Assembly: GCF_030412265.1 (NCBI RefSeq)
Contig: NZ_JAUHLN010000004.1
Location: 310,001 to 374,000, forward strand
Length of the DNA stretch: 64,000 nt
Direction: 5' to 3'
Source of the DNA: Fictibacillus terranigra
Lineage (GTDB): Bacteria; Bacillota; Bacilli; Bacillales; Fictibacillaceae
Part shown: in pieces, positions 6,633 through 16,311 of the stretch
Layout: each line of letters opens with the position of its first letter
Position numbering within the stretch: the first letter of the stretch is position 1
Translations under genes and position numbers: made by a program
Notes under the pieces: model-generated
What the model saw: only the letters and a program-made list of their open reading frames with translations
What the model was told of the DNA's origin: nothing
The model's database searches: none

Positions 6633-7295
6633 TTAAAATTTATAGGTCCAAAATTGTTCTCTGTTCATTCGTTTTAACACTTCTGGCACTTTGTCTTTGT
6701 TTTCTTCAGCCATTGCCGCGATGATCCACTCCGTTTGGGAGCGGTGGGCTTTAATGGCTTCAAGTTTTTGATCGGAGACGGAACTCACATCGTTGATCAC
6801 ATCGGGTTCACCGAGCATTTCGTAACAGTCATTGGAAAAAGCGACACAATGAACGGCAGGACGCTTATCTGCAGGAAGCTGCTCAACCGCTCTGATGACT
6901 GCGGCTCCCGTGGCTTCATGGTCAGGGTGGACGCTATAGCCAGGATAAAATGTAATGATGAGTGAAGGTTTCAGTTCATCAATGACGTTTTCGATTCGCG
7001 CAGCCAATGTTTTGGGGTCTTCGAACTCAACGGTTTTATCCCGCAGACCCCAGCATCGTAAATCGCTGATGTTTAAGACACCGGCAGCCGTTTCCAGTTC
7101 TTTTTTTCTGATTTTCGGCAACGATTCTCTGGTGGCAAACGGCGGATTCCCCATATTGCGCCCCATCTCACCCAGCGTTAGGCAAACATAGGTGACAGGT
7201 ACTCCTTTTTTTGTATTCATCGCAATGGTTCCTGATACCCCAAACGCTTCATCATCAGGATGTGGGAAAACGACTAAAACATGTTCATGTGACAT
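6633..7295 (-). CDS. bshB2: Bacillithiol biosynthesis deacetylase BshB2
   Basis: A LmbE/PIG-L type zinc deacetylase: the HPDDE zinc and catalytic motif is at residues 12-16 and YSVHPDHEATG supplies the second zinc histidine. The family removes the acetyl group from GlcNAc-malate to give GlcN-malate in bacillithiol synthesis; BshB2 is the second, partly redundant enzyme in Bacilli. The overall match and the YojF-like gene 11 nt upstream reproduce the yojF-bshB2 pair of B. subtilis. The start carries a good GGAGG site. Confidence 0.9.
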   Translation of the reverse strand: MSHEHVLVVFPHPDDEAFGVSGTIAMNTKKGVPVTYVCLTLGEMGRNMGNPPFATRESLPKIRKKELETAAGVLNISDLRCWGLRDKTVEFEDPKTLAARIENVIDELKPSLIITFYPGYSVHPDHEATGAAVIRAVEQLPADKRPAVHCVAFSNDCYEMLGEPDVINDVSSVSDQKLEAIKAHRSQTEWIIAAMAEENKDKVPEVLKRMNREQFWTYKF

Positions 7296-7306
7296 ACGTT
7301 TACCTC

Positions 7307-7657
7307 CTATTCAAACGGATGAGGGCTCAGCTGAAGCGCGACCGCTAATTTGCCTTCCGCATCATGGCCAGCAAGCAGAAGCTGGCCGTCTTCGTTGACT
7401 TCCCAATGCGTCAAGCCTTCAGCGTAAACCCATCCAATGTTAATTTTTAATCCAGCACGGTAAGGTGATTTTTCTCCTGTGATCACCCCGCGCTCGAAAT
7501 TTATTTTGGCGTTTCGTATATAGGCGCCCACTGAAAAAAAGGACTGATTAAAGTGAGAGGCGTATGCTCCGTTCGTTGTTTCCAAATGTAAATAAACATC
7601 CTGGTTCAAGAATTTGTCGATCTCATTCTGAACCGTTTCTGGTGTAATCGGCTGCAA
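7307..7657 (-). CDS. yojF: YojF family (DUF1806) protein
   Basis: 116 residues; the N-terminus QPITPETVQNEIDKFLNQDV and the YLHLETTNGAYASHF stretch fit DUF1806/YojF. Function is unknown, but the protein is regularly encoded immediately before BshB2, as here, suggesting a role linked to bacillithiol or to regulation of that enzyme (inference). GGAGGG lies upstream of ATG. Confidence 0.85.
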   Translation of the reverse strand: MQPITPETVQNEIDKFLNQDVYLHLETTNGAYASHFNQSFFSVGAYIRNAKINFERGVITGEKSPYRAGLKINIGWVYAEGLTHWEVNEDGQLLLAGHDAEGKLAVALQLSPHPFE

Positions 7658-7734
7658 GGGTTTCCCTCCTCAAAAAGCTTCATTTCAATCATTATACTTT
7701 AAGGATGACAAAGCGTTAAATAAACTGCTTACAT

Positions 7735-7772
7735 AAAAAAGAGGCATTAAAAATATTTAATCCCTCTTAGTT
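7735..7772 (-). terminator. Rho-independent terminator
   Basis: AGAGG.ATTAAA / TTTAAT.CCTCT stem with a T-run on the minus strand, serving the small YfhD-like gene. Confidence 0.7.
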
Positions 7773-7776
7773 CTTT

Positions 7777-7977
7777 CTATTTTTGATCTTCATCATCCTT
7801 GCGAACAGCTTCCGTTGGATCAAAACCCGGCCGTGATTTCAGTTCATAATGAGAAGTCAGTTCTTTAGCAAGTTCCACTTCCTTATTGTCATGTACAATT
7901 TCATTCTTTGGAACTTGAGGAAGCTTGGCTTTGTTTTTATCGCGTGCCGGCTGTTTATGGCTGTTGCCTCTGCCCAT
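7777..7977 (-). CDS. YfhD-like small protein (66 aa)
   Basis: The start MGRGNSHKQPARDKNKAKLP followed by QVPK resembles YfhD proteins (MGR...DKN...LPQ.P), which are small, hydrophilic, of unknown function and typical of Bacilli. The middle (VELAKELTSHYELKSR) fits the same family loosely. GGTGGG lies upstream. No membrane segment. Confidence 0.55.
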   Translation of the reverse strand: MGRGNSHKQPARDKNKAKLPQVPKNEIVHDNKEVELAKELTSHYELKSRPGFDPTEAVRKDDEDQK

Positions 7978-8060
7978 GGTTAACCCACCTTTTTTCTTAA
8001 AATCGTATGTGAGTAGAATCCCTAGGAATGGCTTTTTTTATTCACTCCTCATTCTCTGGT

Positions 8061-8873
8061 TCAGCGATTTTTTGAATTGCGGTACGCACTGTGGTCAGTG
8101 GGCCCAACGTACTGGTTCAGCGGGAACGAATGGCGGATCGCTTCTGTAATAAAATCTTTTGCAACAGCGATCGCTTCTTTTACAGTCTTTCCTTTCGCCA
8201 ACTCTGCAGCGACGGCAGAAGAATACGTACAGCCGGCACCATGCGTGAAGGTTGTATCAATGCGTTCAGATTCAAGGATGTCAAAGTTATCGCCATCAAA
8301 CAGGACATCGACTGCTTTTTCATGAACAAGTTTGCCGCCGCCTTTTACGATGACATACTTGGCGCCTCCAGCCTGAATCTTTTGCGCTGCTTCCTTCATT
8401 TGTTCGATCGTCGTAATTGGTGCCATCCCGCTTAGGTGGGCGGCTTCAAATAAATTCGGTGTGACGACGGTTGCTTTAGGAACGAGAACGTTTTGAAGTG
8501 TTTCGGCCAATTCCGGCTGCAGCGGTTCGGCCCCTTTACATACCATAACAGGATCGACCACTACATTTTTAATGTCATATTTATCAATGGCTTCTGCTGT
8601 CGCATGAATAACATCCACTGAAGCGAGCATCCCCGTTTTTACTGCATCAACGCCGATACCGGCAAGAACCGTTTCAAGCTGTGCTTTAAAAAGATCGAGT
8701 GGAAGCAAGAATACTTCATGATACCAGTCCCTATGAGGATCCTGGGCCACCACTACATTGATGGCTGTCATGCCATATACTCCGAGCTCCTGGAAAGTTT
8801 TTAAATCTGCCTGGATACCAGCTCCGCCGCTTGTATCGGAACCGGCAATGGTTAATGCTTTAAACTTACTCAT
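8061..8873 (-). CDS. pdxK: Pyridoxine/pyridoxal/pyridoxamine kinase
   Basis: A ribokinase-fold vitamin kinase closely resembling B. subtilis PdxK, formerly annotated ThiD. The N-terminal ALTIAGSDTSGGAGIQADLK binds substrate; the C-terminal anion-hole/catalytic region reads THGAGC rather than the GTGC of true HMP kinases, a feature shared with Bacillus PdxK. It phosphorylates B6 vitamers in salvage to pyridoxal phosphate. About 270 residues, full length. No thiamine riboswitch is seen upstream, consistent with a B6 role. Confidence 0.9.
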   Translation of the reverse strand: MSKFKALTIAGSDTSGGAGIQADLKTFQELGVYGMTAINVVVAQDPHRDWYHEVFLLPLDLFKAQLETVLAGIGVDAVKTGMLASVDVIHATAEAIDKYDIKNVVVDPVMVCKGAEPLQPELAETLQNVLVPKATVVTPNLFEAAHLSGMAPITTIEQMKEAAQKIQAGGAKYVIVKGGGKLVHEKAVDVLFDGDNFDILESERIDTTFTHGAGCTYSSAVAAELAKGKTVKEAIAVAKDFITEAIRHSFPLNQYVGPTDHSAYRNSKNR

Positions 8874-9097
8874 TATCCAATCTCCTTTAATGACTGTCTT
8901 TAATTTTTTTTATAGGTCCTATTATATCAATGTTTGCTCTAGTGACAAAATCTTCTATTCTGCATGAAATTTACTGGATGTTCGTTTACACTGCTTAAAA
9001 ACAGTGAAAAGTAAAAGCAGAAAGGGATTTCTTTGCTTCATTTGTCCAACTTATGTTTTACTAAATAACAAACAAACTATATGAAAGGATGAATCGT

Positions 9098-9604
9098 ATG
9101 CTCAAAAAATTATTTGGTAAAAAAGAAAATAAAGCACCAGCCGAAGAGATTATTGTTTCACCATTGAACGGTGAGGTCATTCCCCTTGAAGATGTGCCAG
9201 ATCCTGTTTTCTCAGAAAAAATGATGGGCGATGGCATAGCGATTATGCCTGAAGACGGTGAGCTAATGTCTCCTGTCGATGGTGAAATCCTTCAAGTATT
9301 CCCGACCAAACATGCTGTTGGCATTAAAACACAATCGGGCATGGAGGTTCTCATTCACATCGGCCTTGAAACGGTCATGATGAAAGGGGAGGGCTTCACA
9401 TCTCTTGTAAAAGAAGGCGATCGTGTAAGAACCGGTCAGCCGCTCATTTCCTTTAATGTAGATCTTGTGAAGGAAAAAGCAAAAAGTACGGTTACTCCTG
9501 TCATCATTACGAATGGCGATAAAGCTGGCGCCATTGAAAAGTTCAGCAGTGAACATGCCCAAGCCGGCACGACAAAGATTATGCAAATCACGGATATTAA
9601 ATAA
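9098..9604 (+). CDS. PTS glucose-type EIIA component
   Basis: A stand-alone EIIA-Glc domain (168 residues). From the chosen start, His87 in VLIHIGLETV is the phosphorylation site and His72 in TKHAVGIK the second active-site His. It accepts phosphate from HPr and passes it to EIIB domains of EIIBC permeases; no permease is nearby, so it probably serves in trans like B. subtilis YpqE. The ATG at 9098 has AAAGGATG 6 nt upstream; the earlier in-frame ATG overlaps that ribosome binding site. Confidence 0.9.
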   Translation: MLKKLFGKKENKAPAEEIIVSPLNGEVIPLEDVPDPVFSEKMMGDGIAIMPEDGELMSPVDGEILQVFPTKHAVGIKTQSGMEVLIHIGLETVMMKGEGFTSLVKEGDRVRTGQPLISFNVDLVKEKAKSTVTPVIITNGDKAGAIEKFSSEHAQAGTTKIMQITDIK

Positions 9605-9645
9605 AAAACAGGAAAGAAGAGAGAATCTTCTTTCCTGTTTTTTAT
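9605..9645. terminator. Bidirectional terminator between EIIA and metH
   Basis: The AACAGGAAAGAAGA / TCTTCTTTCCTGTT stem has A-rich and T-rich flanks between convergent genes. Confidence 0.85.
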
Positions 9646-12600
9646 ACTAGCACATTAAAATAGCGGGCTTCAGGGTGAGAGAATACAAGGGCTGTTACCG
9701 ATGCTTCAGGTTCCATCATGAATCCCTCTGTCAGCTGAATGCCGATCTCTTCGGGCTGAAGGAGTTTAAACAGCTTTGCTTGATCTTCAAGATCCGGGCA
9801 GGCTGGGTAACCAAATGAGAAACGCTGGCCTTGGTATCTCGCTGAAAAGCGATCCTGCATCGAAAGAGTAACAGGGTCAGGGAACCCCCACTTATCCCTC
9901 ATCTGGCGGTGAATGAGTTCTGCCAGTCCTTCCGCCGTTTCAAGCGCAAGAGATTGGAGCGCGAAGCTTTCCAAAAAACGGCCTTCGGCTTTAAGCTGCT
10001 GCGCACGCTCACGGATGCCGCTTCCTGCGGTTACTGCAAAGAATCCGACATAATCCATCTCGCCGCTGTCGACCGGCTTGGCGTAGTCTGCGAGGCAGAG
10101 GTTTGGTTCTCTCGTCTGCCGTGGAAACTCGAATGTCTCAATGATACGGGAAGTATCGTTAGGATCATAGATATAGAGCCTCTCTCCATCCGACTGTGCA
10201 GGGAAGAATTGATAAAGTGCAGCAGGAGCGATTAATTTTTTATCCTGGCTCTCCCGAAGCAGCTCATCGACGATTCCTTTTATCTCCAGTGCCCGTTCAT
10301 CTTTCTCCGCAAGGAGGCGTGAGACCTTTCCCTTCACCCCTAAATGGTGACCGAGGAGCATCTGCAAATTAATATAAGGAACTACAGAAGATAAAGGGTA
10401 CGACTTAAACACATGCCGTTCCGTATCTTTCGGCACAAAGACCTTAAGACTTTGATCAACAGAAGGACGAACCTTAGCAGGTACTGCAACCGCAGTGCCT
10501 GATCGAGAGGCTATAAGTTCCTTGTCTTCCGCTGGTGTTGCCTTCACAGCGGGCTTTTCAAACACCTCTCCTTTATGAAGCTTATTCGCAAGGCTCAACC
10601 CATCCATGGCATCTTTGGCGTACAGCACTGTACCCTCGTATTCATTGGCGATCCGGTTTTCTGTAAACTTACGGGTCAAGGCAGCCCCGCCCACAAGGAT
10701 GGGCACGGATATGCCGGACTCCCGTAAATCGGTGGCGGTAAGCACCATCTGCTGGGCAGATTTTACAAGCAGTCCCGAAAGGCCAACTACATCCGGATTC
10801 TCCTTCTGTATGGCTTGAATCAACTCCTGCGAAGTTACTTTGATCCCAAGATCGACGACTTCATAGCCATTGTTGCCGAGGATGATATCGACGAGGTTTT
10901 TGCCGATATCATGGACATCCCCTTTCACTGTGGCAAGTAACACCTTGCCCTTTGTGCTGACCGCTCCGCTGCTCTCCATATGTGGCTCAAGGTGGGCGAC
11001 GGCGGCTTTCATGACTTCGGCGCTCTGCAGAACCTCAGCTACAATGAGCTGATTATCGTTAAAGAGCCGTCCGACTTCCTCCATTCCTGCCATAAGCGGC
11101 CCGTTTATAATCTCTAATGGCGCATCATACTGAGACAGTGCAAGATCCAGATCAGGAATGAGTCCTTCCTTCGTCCCTTCGACAACATAAAAAGCGAGGC
11201 GTTCGTCAAGAGGAAGCTCCACGACAGGCGTTTTTGCCTCTTTTTTCTTGCCGCGGTAGAATTCCGTAAATGCAGCCAGATTTTCATCAGTCGTCTCAAA
11301 CAGCAAGGCTTTTGCCATTTCTACTTCTTCTTCAGGAATAGAAGCGTAGCGCTCCAGCTTTTCCGTATTTACGATCGCGTAATCCAGACCCGCCTGAGTA
11401 CAGGAATACAGGTACACAGCATTTAAAACTTCCCGCCCGACAGGGGGGAGACCGAACGAAACGTTGCTGATGCCAAGAATCGTTTGGCATTCAGGGAACG
11501 TTTCTTTCAGCTTTCTCAAGCTTTCCACCGTCGCGTTAGCGGAACCGATATACTGTTCGTCTCCTGTACCGACAGGGAAGACGAGAGGGTCAAAAATAAT
11601 ATCGCTCGGAGTGATGCCGTACTTATTGACAAGAAGATCATAGGATCGTTTGGCAATTTCAAGCTTACGGCCGGTTGTTACCCCCATGCCTTTTTCATCG
11701 ATCGTTCCCACAACTACCGCGGCTCCGTAACGGGAGATAATGGGGGCGACTTTTTCAAACCGCTCCTCACCGTCCTCCAGATTAATCGAGTTGATGATGG
11801 CTTTTCCCTGAGAGTATTTCAGCGATTTCTCCAGTACTTCATCATCCGTAGAATCGATCACAAGAGGAACTTTTACCTTTTTTACCGCTTCTTTAATAAA
11901 ATTTTCCATGTCCTCCAGCTCTTCGCGGTCAGGGTCGGCAAGGCAGATATCGATAACGTGAGCACCTTTTTTTACTTGAGCGCGGGCGATCTCAGCTGCT
12001 TCTTCAAACTTTCCTTCTGCAATGAGCCGCTTAAATTTACGTGAACCGATCACGTTGGTGCGCTCACCGACCATCAACGGGCGCATGGAAGGATCATCAT
12101 AGATCAGCGGTTCAATCCCAGATACGGTATGGGAATGGCTTTCAGGGACAGTCCTCGGCTTCAGTGGCTTTAACGCTTCGGAGATGGCCCTGATATGATC
12201 AGGGGTTGTACCACAGCAACCGCCTGCGATGTTCAGCCAGCCTTCAGCGGCAAAAGCACTGATTTTCTTTGCAAGGGTCTCCGGTGTCTCATGATAGTTA
12301 CCGTCTTCATCCGGAAGGCCGGCGTTCGGATAACAGCTGACCGCGGAAAGGGAGAGGGCGGAGAGCGAGCGGATATGGTCGGTCATGAATTCCGGCCCGG
12401 TCGCACAGTTTAAGCCAACTGCCAAAGGCTTCATGTGCTCCAGGGAGATATAGAAAGCTTCAATGGACTGGCCCGCGAGCGTCGTTCCCATCGGCTCGAT
12501 GGTGCCTGACACCATAAGTGGGACTTCTTTTCCGGCGGATTTAAACGCTCGTTTGATACCGATAAAACCGGCTTTGACGTTGAGCATATCCTGGCTCGTT

Positions 12601-13085
12601 TCAAGAAGAAGAAGGTCGGCACCTCCGTCAAGGAGTCCCTTTGCCTGTTCTTCATACGAAGCGGTCAGCCCTTCAAACGTAGCTCCGCCTGTTACACTCA
12701 AGGTTTTCGTAGTCGGTCCCATTGCCCCGGCTACAAACCTCGGCCAGTCTGACGTTGATACTTGGTTAACAGCTTCCCGTGCAATTTCAGCTGCCTTTTT
12801 ATTCGCTTCATACGCTTTATAGCCGATTCCGTATTCGTCGAGTACAAGATCAGTGGCGCCGAATGTATTTGTCTCTATGATGTCGGCACCTGCGTGTAAA
12901 TATTGAAGATGAACATCGAGGATTACATCCGGACGGGTAAAGTTAAGGTTCTCGTTGCAGCCTTCCAGGTCTTCGCCGCCAAAATCTTCGGCAGTCAGAT
13001 TAGCCTGCTGGAGAATGGTGCCCATCGCCCCGTCCATGATCAGTATTTTTTTCTTAAGCTGCTGTTGAAGGGTATGATTAGACAT
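9642..13085 (-). CDS. metH: Cobalamin-dependent methionine synthase
   Basis: 1147 residues with the full MetH order: homocysteine-binding barrel (about 1-320, zinc ligands in LNCATGP and GGCCGT), pterin-binding domain (about 345-600, including [13 protein letters not shown]), cobalamin cap and Rossmann domain (about 640-870, DVHDIGKN carries the axial His), and the AdoMet-binding reactivation domain (about 900-1147). It transfers the methyl of 5-methyl-THF to homocysteine. ACAAGGAGG fixes the start; it overlaps the upstream gene by 8 nt, so both share the SAM riboswitch. A 186-codon antisense frame inside it is a shadow. Confidence 0.95.
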   Translation of the reverse strand: MSNHTLQQQLKKKILIMDGAMGTILQQANLTAEDFGGEDLEGCNENLNFTRPDVILDVHLQYLHAGADIIETNTFGATDLVLDEYGIGYKAYEANKKAAEIAREAVNQVSTSDWPRFVAGAMGPTTKTLSVTGGATFEGLTASYEEQAKGLLDGGADLLLLETSQDMLNVKAGFIGIKRAFKSAGKEVPLMVSGTIEPMGTTLAGQSIEAFYISLEHMKPLAVGLNCATGPEFMTDHIRSLSALSLSAVSCYPNAGLPDEDGNYHETPETLAKKISAFAAEGWLNIAGGCCGTTPDHIRAISEALKPLKPRTVPESHSHTVSGIEPLIYDDPSMRPLMVGERTNVIGSRKFKRLIAEGKFEEAAEIARAQVKKGAHVIDICLADPDREELEDMENFIKEAVKKVKVPLVIDSTDDEVLEKSLKYSQGKAIINSINLEDGEERFEKVAPIISRYGAAVVVGTIDEKGMGVTTGRKLEIAKRSYDLLVNKYGITPSDIIFDPLVFPVGTGDEQYIGSANATVESLRKLKETFPECQTILGISNVSFGLPPVGREVLNAVYLYSCTQAGLDYAIVNTEKLERYASIPEEEVEMAKALLFETTDENLAAFTEFYRGKKKEAKTPVVELPLDERLAFYVVEGTKEGLIPDLDLALSQYDAPLEIINGPLMAGMEEVGRLFNDNQLIVAEVLQSAEVMKAAVAHLEPHMESSGAVSTKGKVLLATVKGDVHDIGKNLVDIILGNNGYEVVDLGIKVTSQELIQAIQKENPDVVGLSGLLVKSAQQMVLTATDLRESGISVPILVGGAALTRKFTENRIANEYEGTVLYAKDAMDGLSLANKLHKGEVFEKPAVKATPAEDKELIASRSGTAVAVPAKVRPSVDQSLKVFVPKDTERHVFKSYPLSSVVPYINLQMLLGHHLGVKGKVSRLLAEKDERALEIKGIVDELLRESQDKKLIAPAALYQFFPAQSDGERLYIYDPNDTSRIIETFEFPRQTREPNLCLADYAKPVDSGEMDYVGFFAVTAGSGIRERAQQLKAEGRFLESFALQSLALETAEGLAELIHRQMRDKWGFPDPVTLSMQDRFSARYQGQRFSFGYPACPDLEDQAKLFKLLQPEEIGIQLTEGFMMEPEASVTALVFSHPEARYFNVLV

Positions 13086-14925
13086 TCTGAATCCTCCTTG
13101 TTTGTTGGCGGTCAATTTCGTAGGCATATTGTGTCAGTTCAGCTGTCAGTTCGAATCTCATAAAAGGGGTGATCAAATAAATGCCGTTAAACAGCTCAGA
13201 AGCTGCATCAATCAGTGATTTTGAGATCTGAAGCCCTTCCCTTGCTGCAGATACCGGATCATCTTTAAACGTTGCCATGCGTTCACGTATCTGATCCGTC
13301 AGTTTGATGCCCGGCACCTCATAATGCAGAAAGTCGGCATTGCGGCTGGACGTGAGAGGCATGATGCCAACGTAGAACGGAACCGGCAAACCTTTGACGG
13401 CATCGTGGAACTCCATCAGTTTCTCTTCAGAGTAGACCGGCTGGCTGATAAAGTAATCCGCCCCGCTTTCTATTTTCTTCTCAGCCCGCTGAACCGCACG
13501 TTCCAGTGACTTTACATTCGGGTTAAAGGCAGCCCCAACTGTGAATTGTGTTTTCTGCCCCAAATCTTTTCCGGAAAGAGAGACACCTTCGTTGAACTGT
13601 TTGATCATTTTAATCAGTTCGATGGAAGTAACGTCATAGACACTGGAGGCTCCAGGGAAATCGCCGACCTTTGCCGGATCACCCGTAATCGCCAGGATAT
13701 CGTGCAGACCGAGTGTATGAAGCCCCATTAAATGGGATTGAAGGCCGATGATATTCCGGTCCCGGCAAGCGAGATGGACGATGGGCTGGACGCCTGTCTG
13801 AGCTTTCGCCAATGAAGAAAGGGAAGTATTGCAGATCCTTGGAGATGCCAAAGAGTTGTCTGCAAGTGTAATCGCATCTGCACCGGCTTCTTTTAATGCC
13901 TTCGCGCCTTCAAAGAAAAGGGAAGTATCGAGCTTTCGGGGAGGATCGAGCTCCACGATCACTGATCGCCTCTCCTTTAAAATGCCAGGCAGGGAAATCT
14001 CAGGCTTTTGTCCTGCCTCACGTACGGCAACTGGCTCCGGCCTCTTTTTAACTACTTTTTCAGTAATCGGCTGCAGTCCATGCAGTTCTTTGGAGAATGC
14101 TTCAATATGAGCTGGCGTCGTACCACAGCAGCCTCCGAGCAGGCGGATACCCTGTTCTCTGAACAGTAAAGCACTGTTTTTAAAATACTCGGCGTCTCCT
14201 TCATACTGAAACTTTCCATCGACATAAGAAGGAAGACTGGCATTTGGATATGCGGAAAGGAAGGCGTGCTTCGGAATCTCCACTTCTTCGAGCGTCTTGA
14301 TCATATGAAAAGGGCCAAGGCGGCAGTTGAGCCCAACGACATCTGCTCCTAAGTCTTCAAGGCGTCTAATCGCAGTGTTGATAGGCGTCCTGTCGTTTAA
14401 CACTCCGACTTCCTGCAGGGAAATCTGTGAGATGATCGGGACACTGGTCTGGCTTCGTGCAATTTCGAGTACGGTTTCGAGTTCCTCCAGATCGTAAAAG
14501 GTCTCCAATAGCAGGCCGTCTACACCTTCCAACAGCAGACAGTAGAGCTGTTCCCGGAAGCTTCTCTTAATTTCTTCAATTGAAAGCGAGCTTGGACCGG
14601 TTCCACGGATTCCTCCGATTGTCCCCAGAACATACTCTCCATTCGCAGCTGCTTTTTTTGCAAGTTTCACAGCGGCACTGTTCAGATCTTTCACTTGCTC
14701 CTCCAAACCATATCTTTGCAGTTTAATATAGTTGGCGCTGTAAGTATTGGTCTGTATCACATGTGCACCAGCCTGAATGTAGGCCTGATGGATGGACTGA
14801 ATCTGTTCAGGATGGGTCAGGTTCAGCTGTTCGAAACAGCAGTCCGTCCCATATGAGTATAGAAGCGTTCCCATGGCTCCATCAGCAATTAATATTTTGT
14901 CTTCCAGATCTTTTAATAATCCCAT
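13078..14925 (-). CDS. yitJ: Bifunctional homocysteine S-methyltransferase / methylenetetrahydrofolate reductase
   Basis: A fusion of 615 residues. Residues 1-300 are a MetH-like homocysteine methyltransferase barrel (zinc ligands in GLNCRLGP and LGGCCGTTP). Residues from about 335 form the flavoprotein methylene-THF reductase ([38 protein letters not shown]). It makes 5-methyl-THF for MetH encoded immediately after, so the pair forms a complete methyl route to methionine. ATG is preceded by AGGAGG. Upstream lies a SAM-I riboswitch with terminator. The first 32 codons of the longer frame overlap the leader and are not coding. Confidence 0.93.
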   Translation of the reverse strand: MGLLKDLEDKILIADGAMGTLLYSYGTDCCFEQLNLTHPEQIQSIHQAYIQAGAHVIQTNTYSANYIKLQRYGLEEQVKDLNSAAVKLAKKAAANGEYVLGTIGGIRGTGPSSLSIEEIKRSFREQLYCLLLEGVDGLLLETFYDLEELETVLEIARSQTSVPIISQISLQEVGVLNDRTPINTAIRRLEDLGADVVGLNCRLGPFHMIKTLEEVEIPKHAFLSAYPNASLPSYVDGKFQYEGDAEYFKNSALLFREQGIRLLGGCCGTTPAHIEAFSKELHGLQPITEKVVKKRPEPVAVREAGQKPEISLPGILKERRSVIVELDPPRKLDTSLFFEGAKALKEAGADAITLADNSLASPRICNTSLSSLAKAQTGVQPIVHLACRDRNIIGLQSHLMGLHTLGLHDILAITGDPAKVGDFPGASSVYDVTSIELIKMIKQFNEGVSLSGKDLGQKTQFTVGAAFNPNVKSLERAVQRAEKKIESGADYFISQPVYSEEKLMEFHDAVKGLPVPFYVGIMPLTSSRNADFLHYEVPGIKLTDQIRERMATFKDDPVSAAREGLQISKSLIDAASELFNGIYLITPFMRFELTAELTQYAYEIDRQQTRRIQNV

Positions 14926-14969
14926 AACACGGTCCTCCTGTTGGTTCGGTATCTTCCAGCGGCCCAATA

Positions 14970-15006
14970 AAAATAAAAAAAGCCTTCTTAAAGAAGAAGA
15001 CTTTGA
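14970..15006 (-). terminator. Riboswitch-controlled terminator
   Basis: On the minus strand AGTCTTCTT / AAGAAGGCT with seven T lies directly after the SAM-I aptamer, forming its expression platform. Confidence 0.85.
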
Positions 15007-15021
15007 AAATTTCGAGGTCAT

Positions 15022-15136
15022 TCTTCTTATCTTTCAAGTTCATATCGAACTTGTTGGACTTAGCACCTTTTCAGCTTTTGAGCTGAAGGTTGCTGAGGTG
15101 TCAACGGGCCATTCCCTTAACCTCTCTGGATAAGAA
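15022..15136 (-). promoter_or_regulatory. SAM-I (S-box) riboswitch
   Basis: The minus strand begins CTTATCCAGAGAGG, followed by GGGAATGGCCC, CAGCAACC and AGGTGCTAAGTCC, and closes with GATAAG, which pairs with the 5' CTTATC (P1). These are the conserved blocks of the SAM-I aptamer. With the downstream terminator it switches off yitJ and metH when S-adenosylmethionine is plentiful. Confidence 0.95.
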
Positions 15137-15246
15137 ACCAAATTACTATAAAATTAGTTCTCTATACTTTACAATAATTGTTGGAAGATTTCAATAGCTT
15201 TTTCAAATCGTAATATGGAGATGTCAGACCGGGAACATCCCTTTTT

Positions 15247-15275
15247 CACCTTTAAGGGACATTTATCATACACTA
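15247..15275 (+). promoter_or_regulatory. Candidate sigma-K promoter
   Basis: CACC, 16 bp, CATACACTA. The -10 fits the sigma-K consensus CATANNNTA and the -35 contains the AC element. The same CACC-16-CATACACTA layout occurs before the GerPF-like gene at 29.2 kb. It lies 30 bp before the first gene of the GerP-like trio. Confidence 0.6.
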
Positions 15276-15304
15276 CACCAACACTTTTAAAGGTGGGGAT
15301 CACA

Positions 15305-15550
15305 ATGCCGTGCATGGTTAATATTTATTATTTAAAGATAAACAGTCTGGCGAGCAACAGTTCACTGAATCTGGGATCAACCTTTCATAACAGCCACACA
15401 GCCAACACAAAATCCACTGGGGACAACAGTTCAGTAGGGGATCATTCACCGGCTGAAGCCATGATGAAGAACATGGTATACGATCCTGACATCAATGATC
15501 AAAACGAATACGGAAATGCGGATACAGCATTCAACAATCAGCCGGGATAA
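15305..15550 (+). CDS. GerPA/GerPF-like spore protein, copy 1
   Basis: 81 residues: MPCMVNIYYLKINSLASNSS then a LNLGSTFHNSHTANTKSTG core. The start (hydrophobic strand, N-G-x-[LI]-[ND]-[IL]-G) and the D-P-D-x-x-D-Q ending are those of the GerPA/GerPF family, small spore-coat associated proteins needed for nutrient germinants to cross the coat. The HNSHTANTKS block replaces the usual ..SP.S..K.. segment. GGTGGGG precedes ATG. It is first of three tandem paralogues and sits behind a sigma-K-like promoter. Confidence 0.7.
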   Translation: MPCMVNIYYLKINSLASNSSLNLGSTFHNSHTANTKSTGDNSSVGDHSPAEAMMKNMVYDPDINDQNEYGNADTAFNNQPG

Positions 15551-15578
15551 AGTTGAGAAAAAGAAGGGAGGTCTCTGC

Positions 15579-15821
15579 ATGCCCTATCTGTTCAATATAT
15601 TTAATATTAAAACAAACGGTGTGACCATGAACGGTAACATAGATATCGGCCCTACCGTCCATAACAGCCATACAGCCAACACAAAGTCAGTTGGTTCTAC
15701 GGTTTCTCTTGGAGATTTTTCTCCTTCCACCGGATTCATGGTGAACAGCAACTTCGATCCGGATATCAGCGATCAGGGCCAGGTAGCGAACCCGTCAGCT
15801 CCAGTCGTTGCCCAGCCGTAA
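15579..15821 (+). CDS. GerPA/GerPF-like spore protein, copy 2
   Basis: 80 residues, starting MPYLFNIFNIKTNGVTMNGN with the core VHNSHTANTKSVG and the D-P-D-I-S-D-Q ending. AAGGGAGG precedes ATG; an upstream in-frame ATG overlaps copy 1 and has no ribosome binding site. DNA identity to copies 1 and 3 is highest over the codons for NSHTANTKS, suggesting tandem duplication. The spacing of 28 nt to copy 1 implies one transcript. Confidence 0.7.
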   Translation: MPYLFNIFNIKTNGVTMNGNIDIGPTVHNSHTANTKSVGSTVSLGDFSPSTGFMVNSNFDPDISDQGQVANPSAPVVAQP

Positions 15822-15921
15822 ATCATGTCCGCCTGTTTTTAGGTAAACGAGTTGGTCTGTCCAATCACCTTTTTGTTCAAGCCATACACTGTAGGTAAAG
15901 AGCGAAAAGGATGGAACAGAA

Positions 15922-16155
15922 TTGCGTTATTCTTTTAAAATCGGAAAGATCATCATAAACGGTATGCCTCAAAACGGTAACCTCGATATCGGAACAACCA
16001 TCCAGAACAGCCATACAGCCAACACCAAATCGGTTGGAGCGGTTGTGGCGTTCGGTGACTGCTCAGATGCCTGTGCGTATATGATCAATATCAATGAAGA
16101 TAACGACGAGAATGATATGAGCCAAAGCGAAGAACAGGACGACCAGAAGAAATAA
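15922..16155 (+). CDS. GerPA/GerPF-like spore protein, copy 3 (TTG start)
   Basis: 77 residues from a TTG start with AAAGGATGG upstream: RYSFKIGKIIINGMPQNGN then IQNSHTANTKSVG. It is the most divergent copy: it contains two Cys (GDCSDAC) and replaces the usual D-P-D ending by a very acidic tail (NINEDNDENDMSQSEEQDD). The acidic tail could bind cations or basic coat proteins, which is speculation. A strong terminator follows. Confidence 0.65.
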   Translation: MRYSFKIGKIIINGMPQNGNLDIGTTIQNSHTANTKSVGAVVAFGDCSDACAYMININEDNDENDMSQSEEQDDQKK

Positions 16156-16157
16156 AG

Positions 16158-16190
16158 AAGGAGCGCTAAGTAGGTGCGCTCCTTTTTCTT
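16158..16190 (+). terminator. Rho-independent terminator of the GerP-like trio
   Basis: GGAGCGC / GCGCTCC stem followed by TTTTTC. Confidence 0.9.
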
Positions 16191-16311
16191 GCTGTCCGGG
16201 AAGGAGTTTTTTGCCCGGAAAAAGAAGGCTAGTAGTGGGAGGTTCGAACAGAATACGCGCCAATCTCTGCAAAATACAAATATATAATGCCCGGAAAGAA
16301 AGGAGCACGGA

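Noticed and set aside
11484-12044. 186-codon ORF on the plus strand inside metH
   Set aside because: It lies entirely antisense to a well conserved gene, has no ribosome binding site and its composition is that of a reverse frame.
9642-15136. A second riboswitch or T-box between yitJ and metH
   Set aside because: The genes overlap by 8 nt; there is no room for a leader and one SAM riboswitch controls both.
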